NCBI GenBank assembly: GCA_021613375.1 | Contig: CM038703.1 | Coordinates: forward strand, 18,164,694 to 18,228,693 | Direction of reading: 5' to 3' | DNA from: Megaleporinus macrocephalus | Taxonomy: Eukaryota; Chordata; Actinopteri; Characiformes; Anostomidae | Length of the DNA: 64,000 nt | Shown here: positions 1-14,555 of the stretch, piece by piece | Layout of the letters: each line of letters starts with the position of its first letter | How positions within the stretch are numbered: position 1 is the stretch's first letter | Notes under the pieces: generated by a model | The model's input: only the letters and a program-made list of their open reading frames with translations | Databases searched by the model: none | Told to the model about the DNA's origin: nothing | Program-made: the position numbers and the translations under genes

Positions 1-1394
1 TACTGCTTCTGAGAGGCACACTATGCACTGGATTATGATTTGGCAGCGTGAGAAAGAAGTACAGATTAGCATGACCTCAATTTTAACTCACGTGTGTTCA
101 ATATGGGATTGAAATTCTCAACAGGGGGGAGAGTGACTCGTATTCCAGCAAGGAACCAAAGATCCTTCATCTAGACTGGGGCTGGCTGTCCATCACCACC
201 ACTGAAAGATTACATTGGTCGGACATGCAAAGCCACACTGCTACCAATGAGTGAATGGGATTGATTAGAAATGCTTTATGATGCATTTATGAATCCAAAA
301 AGCATAAGGTTATAAAACCAGAGACCTTTTCTACTCAGTCGCTGAGCCAAATCCTCACACTGGAGTTTAGGCTTTCAAACAAAAACATGCCCATTTAGTT
401 ATAATGAGAGTGCTTTAATGAAAGCTTTTATGATACAACTATGGGAGAAACACAGTCAAAGGAAAAGCTGTAAGGAGAGCTGTAATTTCACTTTTCAGAA
501 AATTATTTTAAACCCAGTGATTTCCCAGAAACACAGTGTTATGCTCATATAATGCACTTGTGTTAAAGACACCCCTACTGTGCAGCAGCTGAAAGGCAAA
601 GTCTATGGTAGTATTTTTCCTCCTTTGTGTTGTTGTAGCCAGGAGCCTAATGAATATTTGTGCTTTTCCTTGTTCACTCCCTCTCCTCGACTCGGGCTCT
701 TTTATTTCCTACATTCCGCTTGTCGTGCTGGTCAAGAAATGGAGGTTTGTGTGCGTGCTAACAAGCTCATGAAACCTACACCCTTCAGGACAGAATGAAA
801 GCTGCTTCCTCCAGTAACTCACTTCGAAGAATGGACATGTCAGGAAGCCAACAAGCAGCTCCTCTTTTAAAGATAACCGGTGGGCACAGCTCAGTTCAGA
901 GGAAGGATGGTGGTCTTTTACTGAAACCATAAACCCGCTGACGTCACTTCTGCTAAGCTGGAGGTTCGAAAAGCCTTGTTTTATGAATCACAGTGGCAGT
1001 AACTCATGTTGGGTCAGACTTCACACTTGAGCTAATGTGTGTTTTATTATTCTATAAAGCCAGTTTGCACTCCTTATTAGCTGCGGTTTCACTGTTGGTA
1101 CTGTCTGTTCTGCATTCACACTTTTATACTTGCTATGTTTCTATAATCACTATCCCTCTTTCGTGTAACAGCTTGCGGAAAACTCTTTCTCTATAGTGTG
1201 GTCCTGCACAAAGTATAGCTTGTTAATTGTTATCAGCAAAACGCTGCAATACACATGAGCTCTATAACCACTCAGCACTTTTGCACTGTGCGCTGTGAGC
1301 CAATCACATCTTGGCTAATCATTGTTCCAGATCAGTTTGTACACATGCTTGGATGAATTGTTGTATTAGTCCAACACAAGCAGATTGGTCAAAG
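1..1394. other. Non-coding flank, nothing recognised
   Basis: AT-rich unique-looking sequence. Open frames are below 75 codons and lack recognisable motifs. No splice-supported exon, RNA gene or repeat family was recognised. Confidence 0.5.
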
Positions 1395-2153
1395 TAGGGA
1401 TGTCACTCAGTATCAGTACTGGTCCGATACTGGCTTAAATCATTGGACTGGATATCAGAAGAATAAAGTATAATCCTGTATAAAATAATAGCCTAAGCTT
1501 CCAGGTAAATGCTTAACCAAACTCTTGCAAAATCATTTATAAATGCCCTTTAAAAATTAATTTTACGTATTTGAACGATGCTGACCAATCAGAAATGCAG
1601 TTAAAAGTTGTGCATGTAAACTAATTGAAATAAAAAGAAACAGCAGTAGTTCATTACTGAGTCATGCTCTGGGTTTGTATCTCTTCCTTTAGGGGAGTAG
1701 AACAGCTGTTTCACAGTTCACAGATCATGATGGTATTTACATGCCCAAGTTTAGCAAAATGAATTCAGACAGAATTTTTATTACCAGCATAGTTGTTAAA
1801 AAGGGGGAACTGATAATAGTAATTGGAATAACATCTCTCTGAATAGAGCCAACTTATATGGTTGTGTAACTTTTTTTATTTGGAATATAACCACCATGAA
1901 ACAATTGGAAAATAAAGTTTTATTTCTCTGATTCACTGCTTTTTTCTCACTGTTATGGCTCCGACTCTTTAGCTCGCTCAACCACTGCTCTCTCTTGCTC
2001 GCTTGTTGAGCGGAGGATTGGTGGGGTGGCACAACGATAAAAAGAGCAGCTCTCAAGTTCGACTTGGCTCCCGTCATGCATACCAAAGCGCAGTTCAAAA
2101 GAACCAGATCTAATTGGTATCATACATAAAAACGTGGTATCTAACAATCCCTA
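1395..2153. mobile_element. Candidate non-autonomous hAT-like element
   Basis: The left end TAGGGATGTCACTCAG and the reverse complement of the right end, TAGGGATTGTTAGATACC, share the terminal TAGGGAT. Flanks read GGTCAAAG on the left and GTCAAAAC on the right. These are similar but one base out of register, so the 8-bp target duplication is imperfect. No transposase frame lies inside. Confidence 0.45.
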
Positions 2154-4459
2154 GTCAAAACAGTACATGCCAATAACGTTACATGACTGCATTGGAAGGC
2201 GTATCACAATCACAATATCATTTCGTCGCAGTATACCCAACATAGTAACTTTACAGGAGCGGTTAAAAACGTAAGATTATGTAAAGAAATGTTATTCCAA
2301 GAGAATTCGGAGCATTTCTATTGATCCAAATCATCTGGAAACTTTCACAGGATATAAAGAGCAGCTGTGGTGTTTAAATGATGTAGAAAAATAACAATTG
2401 GAATAACTTGTTGCTGCTATTAATAATAAAGTATACAGCACAGATTGCAATACTAAAAACTTGACACCAGAAAATTGTGTTAATTTATTCAATATTTCAA
2501 AGAAATTTTAAGTTAATGGAAACACAAGTTATTAAGAGATAAATATTTTAATACAGTTATTTATTTATGGTGATTTCCATTATCTGCCTCAAGATTGGAT
2601 TACTGCTTTTCAAATATGAGATCCTCGGAGTGCTATTTTTAGAACTTCATTTTATACGTCGTACAGATTTCTTAATCACTATGGAATCATATGATGAAGG
2701 AATCATCAGCTCTGTTTGTCTGGACACATCTAAAAATTCTACATTTCTTTTACAGCTTTCTAGTTATTAGCTAAAGTCTATGAAGTTATATAGTGATGGG
2801 GTTATTAAGGAAACTCTGTTAAGGAAAAACTGTTCATATATTTTCACCTATTTGGTTTTATCTGATTGAAGAGTACTCTATGATCACACTACTATCTGCT
2901 CCTACATGTGTTCTTCATGGGTTATAGTCGTGTACCTAGTAAAAACGTTATCACAGTTATTATTAGCTCCACCGCGGCATTAGCCACATTAGTGAAATGT
3001 GCGAAAGGTTTGACCGGCTTCTCTCAAATACACTAAGGGTCAGATCTTATTTACACACTGCCTATATCTGTGCTGGTATCTCACACCTACATCAGCTGTC
3101 CGTTAGTAAAAGTTACTCTGTAATACTCATGCCTTTGTAGATTTCTCTGGTGAGCAGCCTCCATTTGAAAATGAGCCAAAACAACCCTGAAGCCGAACAA
3201 ATGTGGCCTGGCGTGAAGAACCTTGGATCCGTCCGTGATGCCCTGAGTAATCGTGTATTTTTGGAAGAACCATTTCACAGTAAACAAGCATGAGGCTACC
3301 TGTCTCGTGTACTTGAGACTTGTTTCAATCTTGCTGCCACATCCGTTGTCACTATAAAGCACCTTCAAGGATGTTTGGGATTCCTGTGGAAAATTGCAAC
3401 TGGCCCTGCAACTGTTCAAACAAGCACAAATCTGGAGAAATGGCGTGACGACAAGGACAACAGCTCGTTTTTTTTTTTTTATTAATAAAGCATTTCGATG
3501 AGTCTTGTGTGCACGACTTTGTAAAATATCTTTCTGGATGAGGCAGATATCTGCTTGGCTATTCTCTGAGCTCTGCTGAAGAGACTACAGGAAAGGCTAG
3601 CATGACCCAGATTTCAGCCAGCTGTTTCAGTGATCTGGACACAGCACACACCCCAAAGAGCAGCAGCAGCAGAGATGGAACAGTTCAGCTCTTGGAGGAA
3701 GCAGAGTGTGGTCAGCCCCTCTGGGACTGGACTTCAGCATCAGGAAAGCTCGAAAGTCAAATGTGTTCCTCTGCTTTCGGTCCTGTTTACTGGAATAATG
3801 ACGTTTTAACCACAGTTCCATTTCAGGCGAGCTGTCAAACTATTAGTGTAAACAAAAGGGGATATTTTATTCATGTGAGAAAGGCAGGAAGGGCGGGCTG
3901 TGCCAGTCTGCGCTGGCCAGAGAGCCTCATATAGCAGCATGAGTAATGAAGATTTCCACCCGTGCTTTAGAATGACTGCGCCCGTTTTACAGAGGCCAGA
4001 TCCTGCCTGAGAGGAGAAAACACCACGGGCAACGTCTCGGCGATGCCAAGTGCTATTTCAGTCGATGCTCCAAAACCGTGCACGACAGCTCGTCCCTGCA
4101 GATAATGAGCTGCAATTAGATAATGTGTTGCTTGCATTAAGAGAGGCGAGAGCTACAAGGTCCTGTGAACACGAGCTTCATGTTCAGTCCCATTTCGAGT
4201 AGGGGGGCGGGGGTGTTTGGGGAGGCCAAAATAGGAGCAGGGTGAACACATAACTAAGACCCTGAATGTGTAAAACAGGCCACGGGTAAAAGTGACTAAT
4301 GAGTCTGTGCAAGGCCCGCAATGTAGGCCAGTGGAATTAAACACGCTATTTAAGACACACCCCACATCAGCGGCATGGCAGTGTTAGCTGGATATCACGC
4401 TAATGCAGCCTTCAAGTCACAACGGAAATATCATATTTACGAGATGAGTGTACACGAAC
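2154..4459. other. Non-coding, nothing recognised
   Basis: No family-like coding region. The 110-codon frames at 3087-3419 and 3602-3934 have no recognisable motif, no splice context and compositionally ordinary translations. A short poly-T lies near 3468-3480. Confidence 0.4.
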
Positions 4460-4467
4460 GCCACGAC

Positions 4468-5439
4468 TAGAGATGGACCGATCAGCGTTTTTGAGGCCAA
4501 TTCCGATCGCCTTTCAGCGTGATCGGCCGATAGCCGATAGCGATCGAGGGCGGGGCTATTAGACACGGCAGGGCTACGAATTATTAGCGCAAGCAAGTCA
4601 TGACACATGGTCGAAACTGATTTATTGCCATTTTTAACGAGCTCATGTGAAACAGCATAATATGTTTACACAATTAGAAGTTGGTCTATGTGGGAGTAAA
4701 CCGCTTGATACAGCTCCGGAAGAGCCACATCTGAAAATTATTTCTACTAGGAACGGCAGAGCGTGGATCCAGGTGGAATATTAAGTGGCAGAATGAACGT
4801 CTTTTACAGCCGAGAAGAGCTGCTTATCTAGAACTATAAACTTAATCACTCTGGCTGTGGTTCTTTTAGCTCTCTGGCTGTTTCTGCTGCTGTTCTGTTC
4901 ATACCGGTCAGATCTGGTCTGCACGGTTCTCTGGGCTGCGCGTGCTAGCTCCGCTGTTTGCTGATACTCACTGTATTCAGCTGCGTGGTGTAAGTGTCGT
5001 ATCAGATTGGTAGTGTTAAATGTCTTTGTCCTGGTTCCCCGCGAGAGACGCTGATGTTACAAATTTTACAGATGTTACAAACTGCCCTGGATGAGTCTGA
5101 GTTACATACGGTAAACTGTCAGGCGGACGATGTTTTCTTTCCGCACATGCTGTGAACGTTTAAACTGTTCTCGCGAGGCCGCTCCTTCAGTCAGTCTGAC
5201 GAAAATGAAAAGGTATGTATTTCTACCTAGTGGTTCACAGAGGAATTGCAGGGACATGGTCGGAGGGGGCTTCACGAAGGGCTCCTCATCCTGGATGAAA
5301 CGTTAGCTGGAAATACATAAATTAGGCTCATTTGTTTAACGCCATCGATCGGCTCTCGAGATCGGCCGATTGCCGATCACATATTTTGATTATAAATTGG
5401 CCGATACCGATACATGGCCGATCGATCCTTCTATCTCTA
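4468..5439. mobile_element. Non-autonomous hAT-type DNA transposon (972 bp)
   Basis: The element begins TAGAGATGGACCGATC, and its other end read in reverse complement begins TAGAGATAGAAGGATCGATC. It is flanked by a perfect 8-bp duplication, GCCACGAC, at 4460-4467 and 5440-5447. Eight-base target duplications with A/G-rich short inverted ends are the hallmark of the hAT superfamily. Subterminal GATCGGCCGAT-type motifs recur at both ends. No transposase frame is present, so it would have been mobilised in trans. Confidence 0.8.
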
Positions 5440-5729
5440 GCCACGACGATGTACTAGTAAGAAACTTGAGTGTCCGAAACTTTGCCCTAATCACTATACA
5501 CTGAAAATTATCTGTTAATCTGAATCACTCTATAAAACACTGTTATGAGGAACACATCTTTACTTTCTTTCCAAAAAATGTCCATAAACACAAAATGCAA
5601 TGATGTGAACACATCATTTAAAGAATATATTATATATAAAATAGTAAAACAAACATGTCAAATGTTGAAACTGAGAAATTGTGTTGTTTTTTTTTAAACA
5701 TATATGTCCATCTTTGTTTCATGTTTCTG

Positions 5730-6585
5730 TTTCTGGGAATGGCCAAAAAAAGATTGATTAGGTTGTGTAACCCTTAAAAAAAAAATTAAACACCTGACAA
5801 AACCTCTTACAACTAATTAGGGTAATTAGAGACAGCTTGGTAACATAAATTGGTATAAAAAAGCATCCCAAAGAGGCTTTCAGTGATAAAGATGGAGAGG
5901 GTTTCACCACTGAAGGAGTGTGCAGGCAAGTACTGCAACCAGGTCATGAATATCGTTTCTCAACATGAAATTGAAACTTGGAGATTTCATCATCCACGCT
6001 ACATAACATCATTAAAAGATTCAGAGAATCTGGAGAACTCTCTGTATGCAGGAGACAAAGCTGAAAAAACAACTATTTTGGATAGCCTGGATCTTCAGAC
6101 ACGATAATTCTGTAGTGGAAACCACTGCATGAGCTCAGGAGCGCCTCCCAGCACCATCATCTCTGAACGCAGTTCATCACTGCTCCACATATAAATACAA
6201 GATAAAACTCTACCATGCAAAGAAGAAATCAGATATAAACTGGATGAGGAAACACAGCCATGTTTTCTGGTCCAAAGCTCAATTATGATGGACTGAAGTG
6301 AAGTGGAAAAGTGTCCTGTGGTCCAGCAAATCAAAATGTTTAATTTCTTTGGTAAATCATAGACGGAGTGTCCTCCAGGCTAAGGAGAAGAAGGACGATC
6401 CAGCTTGTTATCTGTACACAGTTCAAAAGCCAGTATCAATGAAAGTATATGGCTAAGGGCTTAAGTGCACATGGTATGGGTGGCTTGAACAACTGTGTAG
6501 ACAACATTAATGCTGAACGATATATATGAATGTTGGAGATGATGTCTGTTTCTGGAAAGCTCTTGCTTATTTCAGCAAGAAATTT
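5730..6585 (+). mobile_element. Dead Tc1/mariner transposon, transposase pseudogene
   Basis: This region resembles a common zebrafish-type Tc1/mariner element. Landmarks are TTAAACACCTGACAA near 5785, a GGTATAAAA stretch followed by CATCCCA at 5851-5872, the transposase start near 5883, ATTCAGAGAATCTGGAGA near 6018 and TGCTTATTTCAGCAAGA near 6568. The reading frame is interrupted by stops and indels, with only a 74-codon frame left (5883-6107), so it is not functional. Element ends were not located. The identification is from memory of the repeat family. Confidence 0.75.
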
Positions 6586-7523
6586 TATGGGTAATTCCAA
6601 ACCGTAGGGAGAAAAAACCTTCTGTTGGAAAGGAACGGCACAGGGAGCAGTGAACAATGATTTATGGAAGCTGTGGGAAAGTTTACCCACCCTCTGCTGC
6701 ATGTCTCTTAAAGATGTGTGTTGGATTATGATGCTGTAGGTATTTACCATGTTAAGACATGATAAATACTGACATGACTGACAGTCTGTAGACCAGTATG
6801 TAGGGTGTATACTGGTACCTTCTGGGGCCCTTGTGGAACACAGCTCATGGTTTTAGACACCACTACAAAATGGTGCACTTTATAGTAAATATTAAGAATT
6901 TGTTGATGAGCAACGACAGCCGCTGATAGTTTCTGGACTGGCTGGTATTTTAGTTATTCAGCAGCCACACATGAACACTACAGGCTAAAATGATTCACAC
7001 ACTGAAATACAAATATAAGCACATGTTAATGTTTCTATCTGGATAAAGAATACATTACTCAGTTTATACGTATCTTCTGCTTATCATTCTGATGCAGTAA
7101 TGCAACACAATCTGACTCTTTATTTACTGCAAGAAAAGTCAGCCTGTTTACAGCGCGTCTCTCTGCTTTCCGAACAAAACCACTTGATGACAAATCACGT
7201 CGTACTCACACACTTCAAAGCCGTAAGTATGAACTTGCGAAGAGAACTTGAAGGCAGCAAAGACAGATTCATTACAGCCTTTCAGACATTTGTCTTCTCA
7301 GCCCCTGTAATGTAAAAGATGGCTTTGTGCTGAAGCTGAGTGACACACAGCAGCTGCGAGTCTGCGACTGCGGGAGAAACTGCTAATCCTCGAGATGCGC
7401 TGAAAAGATGCTAAGATCGCTCATAAACATGTCTGCATACGGAGACAACAACAGACAGCAAACACATTAACATTGGGAGTCACCTTCGCCATTTGCTCTT
7501 AGAACTGACCGTTTTATGAACGT

Positions 7524-7524
<1 letters not shown>
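6586..7524. other. Non-coding, possibly the rest of the Tc1 copy
   Basis: No gene recognised. The first 200 bases may be the eroded 3' part of the transposon, but I could not align them. The remainder is ordinary AT-rich DNA. Confidence 0.3.

Positions 7525-7602
<78 letters not shown>
7525..7602. repeat. (AT)n microsatellite
   Basis: Near-perfect AT dinucleotide run of about 77 bases. Confidence 0.97.
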
Positions 7603-7605
<3 letters not shown>

Positions 7606-7789
7606 GACTGATTTTACAACATACAGCCCAGTTTGTAAGGAACCAGTTTCATCGCCGGAAGTTCTGTAACGTGAGTGATATCCGTGATTTTATTTAATTA
7701 CGAATTTGCTATGCGTGTAGTTTTTATTTAACATGTCTGCCCAGTAATGGAGTGAATTGGCTTCTATAATCCTCCCGCAGTAACAGTCC

Positions 7790-8275
7790 GCTTCACAGTG
7801 TCTGTGTTCTAACACTTAGAAGCGTAATATCTTCAGAGACTACAATTCCCAGAATGCCATAGGAAATCATGTGACATTCTCACCGCCATCATCCAATCAG
7901 CAACTCTTTCCAAGATCACCGTCTCCCGAGTTCTAACCAGTTGAACCCAGTTATCATCTCTTTAAACACTGTTTATTTCTTTTTCTTCGTTGCGAAGTAT
8001 TGTGATTGTTTTTTTGTGCGTGTATGTACTTTGTGTATGTATTTCCCCTGCCTATTTAATTATATAAATTTAATAATTTCGCTTTTATTTCTTTATATGA
8101 TTGTTGTTTCTTATCTCCATTTTGGCCCGTGTCTGCCTCTGTACTGCTCTGTAATGTTCCTCTTTCGCCGTCTTGTTTGACCTCAGCTTGTTTTTGAACA
8201 CGTTTTTGGACTGTTATTAATATGGATAAGTCTTAACTTTTACTGCAAGTACCTGGCCTGATCTGTCTCGTCACA
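7790..8275 (+). repeat. Possible degraded interspersed repeat with ZNF143-like site
   Basis: The stretch holds ACTACAATTCCCAGAATGC, a CCAATCAG box, TTCGTTGCGAAGTATTG and, near the right end, TTGACCTCAGCTTG plus CACGTTTTTGGACTGTTATTAA. This combination resembles a dispersed fish repeat I recall only loosely. Class and borders are not established. Confidence 0.3.
7839..7857 (+). promoter_or_regulatory. ZNF143/Staf-type binding motif
   Basis: The 19 bases ACTACAATTCCCAGAATGC match the extended SBS consensus for ZNF143 (ACTACA plus TTCCCAGAATGC). There is no nearby gene start, so activity is uncertain. Confidence 0.5.
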
Positions 8276-9382
<1,107 letters not shown>

Positions 9383-10001
9383 CTAAAGGAAGGATATGTT
9401 AGCTAATAAGGTGATGTCAAACAACAAATTATAGCATATTCATATTCAAACTGATGATACACAGCTAACATGTTGTCTTGTCTTTAAGTTTATGTATGAT
9501 TGGCCCTGTACTATTCTCAACATACATTTTGTGGCATAATTTTGTGGCATAAATTTTTCATTTTTTCAGAGAGAGAAAGTCAGGTGCGACTTCAGACATA
9601 TCAGTTTAGGTGAAAGTAAGTAAGATGGTAGCAAATTCTGACAGTAAAATAAGTGTTAGACTGTCTCACTTGCGCTATGTAGTCAAGATCCCTGAGGGGT
9701 GAGCCAACCCCTGCTTAACGTCAGTGTAGAAATCATCCTCACGTTAGTTGTGTATGCTGGTAAAAAATGATTTTAAAGGGTCCAAATACTATATTTGTCT
9801 CGCATTTTCAACTTATGACATTTGTGTGTTTTCATATACAAAAGCAGTCAGAATTTCTTTTCACACCACTGATCTCACAACCTCTCTTTATCCCTTATAG
9901 GTAATTAGGCTGTTTTCATTACTGTCACTTTGAGACTGATATATGTAAATAAGCTCGGTTCTGGTTGCCTGTCTGTATTAGCAGAGCTGAATTGCTGTTG
10001 G

Positions 10002-10002
<1 letters not shown>

Positions 10003-10044
<42 letters not shown>
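10003..10044. repeat. (AT)n microsatellite
   Basis: Perfect AT run of about 42 bases. A second, shorter TA run is at 14535-14555. Confidence 0.95.
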
Positions 10045-10045
<1 letters not shown>

Positions 10046-13000
10046 AGTGTACAAAAGCACTTACTTCAAAACAATACTTTCTGTATTAGAACTGTAAAGG
10101 CGTGGGAGAGTGAATAGGACATTCTGAAAGTAAAATAATGTTTACATACTGCATTTAACTGTTCTATTTTAAAAATACAAGAAAAGTTATTTTTTTATGA
10201 TTTTGGCCCTTTAAGCATGGGTGGTATGATTCTGGTTTGGATAAAACATGACACCTGTAGAAATACAAAGAGTCTTCTTTCAAGACGAGCAGGTTCTTTA
10301 ATGCCTTGTGACGGGTGTGTCTCGCAGTAGTGGGTTTGTGTTATAGTAACGTGAGTATCTTGTAGTTCTGTTCGGCTGTGGGGTGAGCGCTGCGTTTCAT
10401 GCCCAATAATGGCATCCATGTTGCGGTGGAAAGAGAGGCCTGTCGTTCTTTGACTACAACAAACCACGCGTGCAAAAAATGAAAGTAGTGTGTGGGTGTA
10501 CTCAGAGCGAGCCTGCTGAACAGGACTTTTCCTTTCATCATCCTTTTTTTTTTTTTTTTGCACATTTGCACAATAGCATGCATACAAGAAAACCACGTCC
10601 TGCACTCAGCTTTAGCAAATACGTTCAGGAAATGTAAAACATTTCCCAGACCAATTAATTATCTGCTCAAAATTAGATCAATCTTGAAAGGACATGGTAC
10701 AACACCACCTTCTCTTTTGCACTAATTACTGTGCACACTGTTGCAATTCTTATTCTTACTTGGGAATTCAGTTGCTGGAGGCCTCATTATATCTGAAAGG
10801 ATTTTAGTATCTTAAGCGCTTCTTTCTCCGTACGTGAGCACCAGGCCTTTAACCTCTTGACTCCACGTTTAATAAGCCTAGCTAGTTCATCGTGGGAAAA
10901 GCCATCCTCCATCAAAAACAATGAAATATCGAGCCCTTTTCAAAAGCATCCAGGTTTACAGAGACTCATGCATCCATCTTTCTAGTCATAGCTTTCAGGA
11001 GATCAATAATGCAAAATGACACTTTTTATATTCAGGCTCAAAGCTAAAGCCTTCTATTTTCTGTGTGATTTATTCCTGTGGTAGGAGCTGTCACCTTCCA
11101 TCACAGGAGCTTTTATCACTAAATAAAAACCTGGATTATAAATCGTCAGCGTTGCGGGTCATTGTAGCACAGCATGGTACACTCACGCTGCGCCAAAGCA
11201 ATTCTACTCTTCATCTGACCAATTTATTCAAAGCGCCACTCTATCATTTAACATGGGAGAGGTGAAGTGACCTTATAGAGGCAGGTGCCACTGAGTTAAT
11301 GGCAAACAGTTGAAGCACATCAACACATCACATCATATTTCCCAGAATTCACAGCCGGCCCCTCTTACCATCCAACTCTGAGTCACCCTCTTACACATAA
11401 ATGTCCGCTCTGTGTTACTACTGCCTTTTATGTTGGCGATTCAAAAGGGAGTATCACGTTTCTTTCATCAACATTCATCTATAGAGATGTTTCTTTCTGC
11501 TGAAATTCACATCAACTAATCTTCAGATGGGCTTAAGCCAGTCGCTCTCTTTGGAATTTCGCTAGAAGAAAAACAAAGTTGCTTTTATAGTCCAGCTCTG
11601 TAAGCCTGACGACTCTGTCACGGACCTGGGTTCACAGGTTTCACAGCTTTCCACGCCCCGGCCCAAACGCAGGATTCAGCGCTTTGTCCTCCGGAATGAT
11701 GTGGGTACATTCAGCGCAGTGTGTTTCAACACGAAGTAAAAAAAACACGAACGAATCCCAGACAACAGTTTGTGATACGCATTTGTCAAGTTTATTCAAC
11801 TGCATGCTCCCATTTTCATGAGCCTGTGTAGTTGACTGTGATAGGCTGCTATTACTGGAGCTGTATGTGGCTTCTCAGAAATGGGTTCTGCAGTTGTTCT
11901 CAAGACTAGAAGTGAGTGCATCAAACTAAATCACCTCTGTTCTATTTGATTGATGACATGAAGCACAATGAGTACAAATCAGCAAGACTGATGGAGTCCA
12001 ATAACAAAACACCAAATGACTGTCATTTGTTCCTTTCCCTATGGATCAATGGATATACAATGCTTTTTGAAAGTGTCATTGAATGGTTTTGTTCCACTGC
12101 TCGGTCGTCAAGGCACCCGTCATACACAAGAAATCCAAATGCTTACAATCTGGTGTTTGTGAAACACGTTCAATCTCTGTCTTGTTTTCTTCATTTTTTT
12201 TTTGCACTCAGTTCCATTTGGAGCATTCACCTTCTCATTAAGGGCTGTTAATGAGGTGTCCAGCTCACTCGAACGGTGTACTAAGCCAGTTTGGTGACAT
12301 TCTGTGAGAGATTTAACACCATGACACCTGACTAAGATTGCGCAGTTGAGTCATACTGTCTTTTCATTATAATAATGTCTCTCGATTTGGCTGCAGTACA
12401 TGGAAACGTAAGTAGATCCTCTTTACCAAATTACTTCCAGTGTAATTTTCCACTCGCGCTGGATGAGTGAAGACTATGTCCCCCCATCTTTATAGGAATG
12501 ATGAAAGCCATCCATACAGTCTCCTCTAATAAATGCAACATAGTCATTTTACAAAATATATATTTACATTTCTCACATTATATTTAACGTCTGGAATGTT
12601 GTGATGTTTCTGTTAAATGAAGCTCTTCTATACATGCACGTCCTCTTTCACAGCTATAACTGGTAATAAATAGGCTCCATTTCTTGAAGATCATCTGGGT
12701 CAAACTGAGTGGATAATTAACTTTTCCAGGGGTGGGATGCTTTCTTTGGAGCCCATGTGGCATTTTGCAATTAGAACAGTTTCTCTGCTAACTGAGCATG
12801 AAGAACTGAAGAACTTCTCAATTACAGATTTGTTTCAAACACTTTGTTACACAGACATCTTGACCTATTTTCAAAAAAAATGTTAAATAAACTAATGAAG
12901 GAGATAAGATTCAGAGATGTACATTACAAAGCCCATTGGTTACTTTTAGTAAAGTCATTCATAATGACCCACACTGAAGGTATAATTAGCCAGTTGTATA

Positions 13001-14534
13001 AATTGTCCTCACTGCGGTTTTTTATATTTAAATGTTTTGTATTAATAGTTTGCCCCTATTTAATACACAGTAACATATTTTACCATGTGGTAATGTCGGG
13101 CAATATGAAAGCATTTACTCATATCGGGTTAGAGTATGGTTATTATTATGTTTTTCTAAGCATACTGTAGATATCATCACTACTCAAAAAACATGTTTCA
13201 TGTTACAAAATGAGGATAATTAAGCCTGTTTAATTGAATTCAGTGCAGTGTAGATTGTAAAGCACTGGATAAAAGTAATTGTAGTTAACTTGTTACTCAA
13301 TGTTATTATTATTATTGTAGTATTTTTGTATGTGGCACAAAAGATTGTATTTGATCTGCTCCAATGTATTAAATCTTTAGAAAAATTATATATCATGATA
13401 CATATCGCGTCTTGAAGTATTGCCCACCGTTACCATACAGAGTACATGTTCTGAACTAGACAGCCAAAGGTGCTTTTCAATGACATCTCAATTTCAATTA
13501 TTTTGGCAAGTTATTAAATTCTTTTGAATCTCCATCTAGATGTGAGTTTCAGTATAAGACATTATGGATATTAATTTTATTTTTACTTTGTACAATCACT
13601 TAATTGTCTAGTTATTAGTTCTCTTCTGGACACATCCAAAATGTCTTACATTTTCAACAGCTTCCTATTTATTATCATAGTGGTCGTTATGTATTACATT
13701 ATAGTAACAAGCAATGGATTTTATTCAGCTGAAATACTTTAAATGAAATAATGTTTCTTTTATAAATTACATTTATTTGAGTTGTTTTGGTGCAATTCCT
13801 TTTTAACACGACGTATTTTTAATTTGTGATTTTACTGGTTTATTTTATTCGACAGGGACAACGTTGATAAACATAGTTACATAAAACGCAGCACATGTAC
13901 ACGTAGTCACACTTGGAAAGCCATTTTCAGAAGCTCGTAATTAAGAGATCAAATGATAGCATGTTGCTGTGTTTTGAAGGGCTCGCTAAAAAATGCGTGG
14001 TGTTATCTTGTCAGTAAGTCGTGGTCATCAAAAGTCACAGCCTATTAAAACAGTGGGTGGTGTGAGCAGCATGCCCAGGCAAGTGGGAGGCCGTTTTCCC
14101 CTCCTGCTGAGAATGTGGTAGAGGATGTGGCTACTTCACACCCCTCGGAGTGAGCGTGCGCGCGTGCGTCTGAGAGAAAGAACATATGGAACACTGAACT
14201 GATGCTCCAGGGAAGGGAAGGCAAGGGACGGGAAGGGGATTTGAATTCTGCTGTGGTCACAGAATGCTCTGCAGGCTGACACTTGATGACCAGGAGTCAG
14301 TGGGGGAAAAGAGAATGAGAGAGTGTCTCTGGAGGTCAGCCACGAAGGGCTACAGGGCAGGCCTGCTGATACGGCTGTCTGTGTGTAACCTGCTTCTGAG
14401 CTGCAGCTTTTTAAAGACTGAAATAGTCTGCTGATTGCAACAGAGCAGAATCTGTCCCCCAGGGACTGTCCGTATAGGTGGCAGGGTCGCCTGAAAGACC
14501 TGGATTGGCCATTTTTCACTTGTACCAATACAGT
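10045..14534. other. Non-coding upstream region
   Basis: No supported exon. The 136-codon minus-strand frame at 10195-10605 passes through a poly-A run and lacks a recognisable domain. AT-rich with simple A and T runs. The 130-codon minus-strand frame at 14136-14528 also shows no family likeness. Confidence 0.4.
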
Positions 14535-14555
14535 TATATATATATATATATATAT

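Noticed and set aside
10195..10605. 136-codon minus-strand frame with a CC...H pattern, considered as a THAP-like or zinc-finger remnant
   Set aside because: Spacing and flanking residues do not fit a known zinc-binding domain, and the frame crosses a poly-A run.
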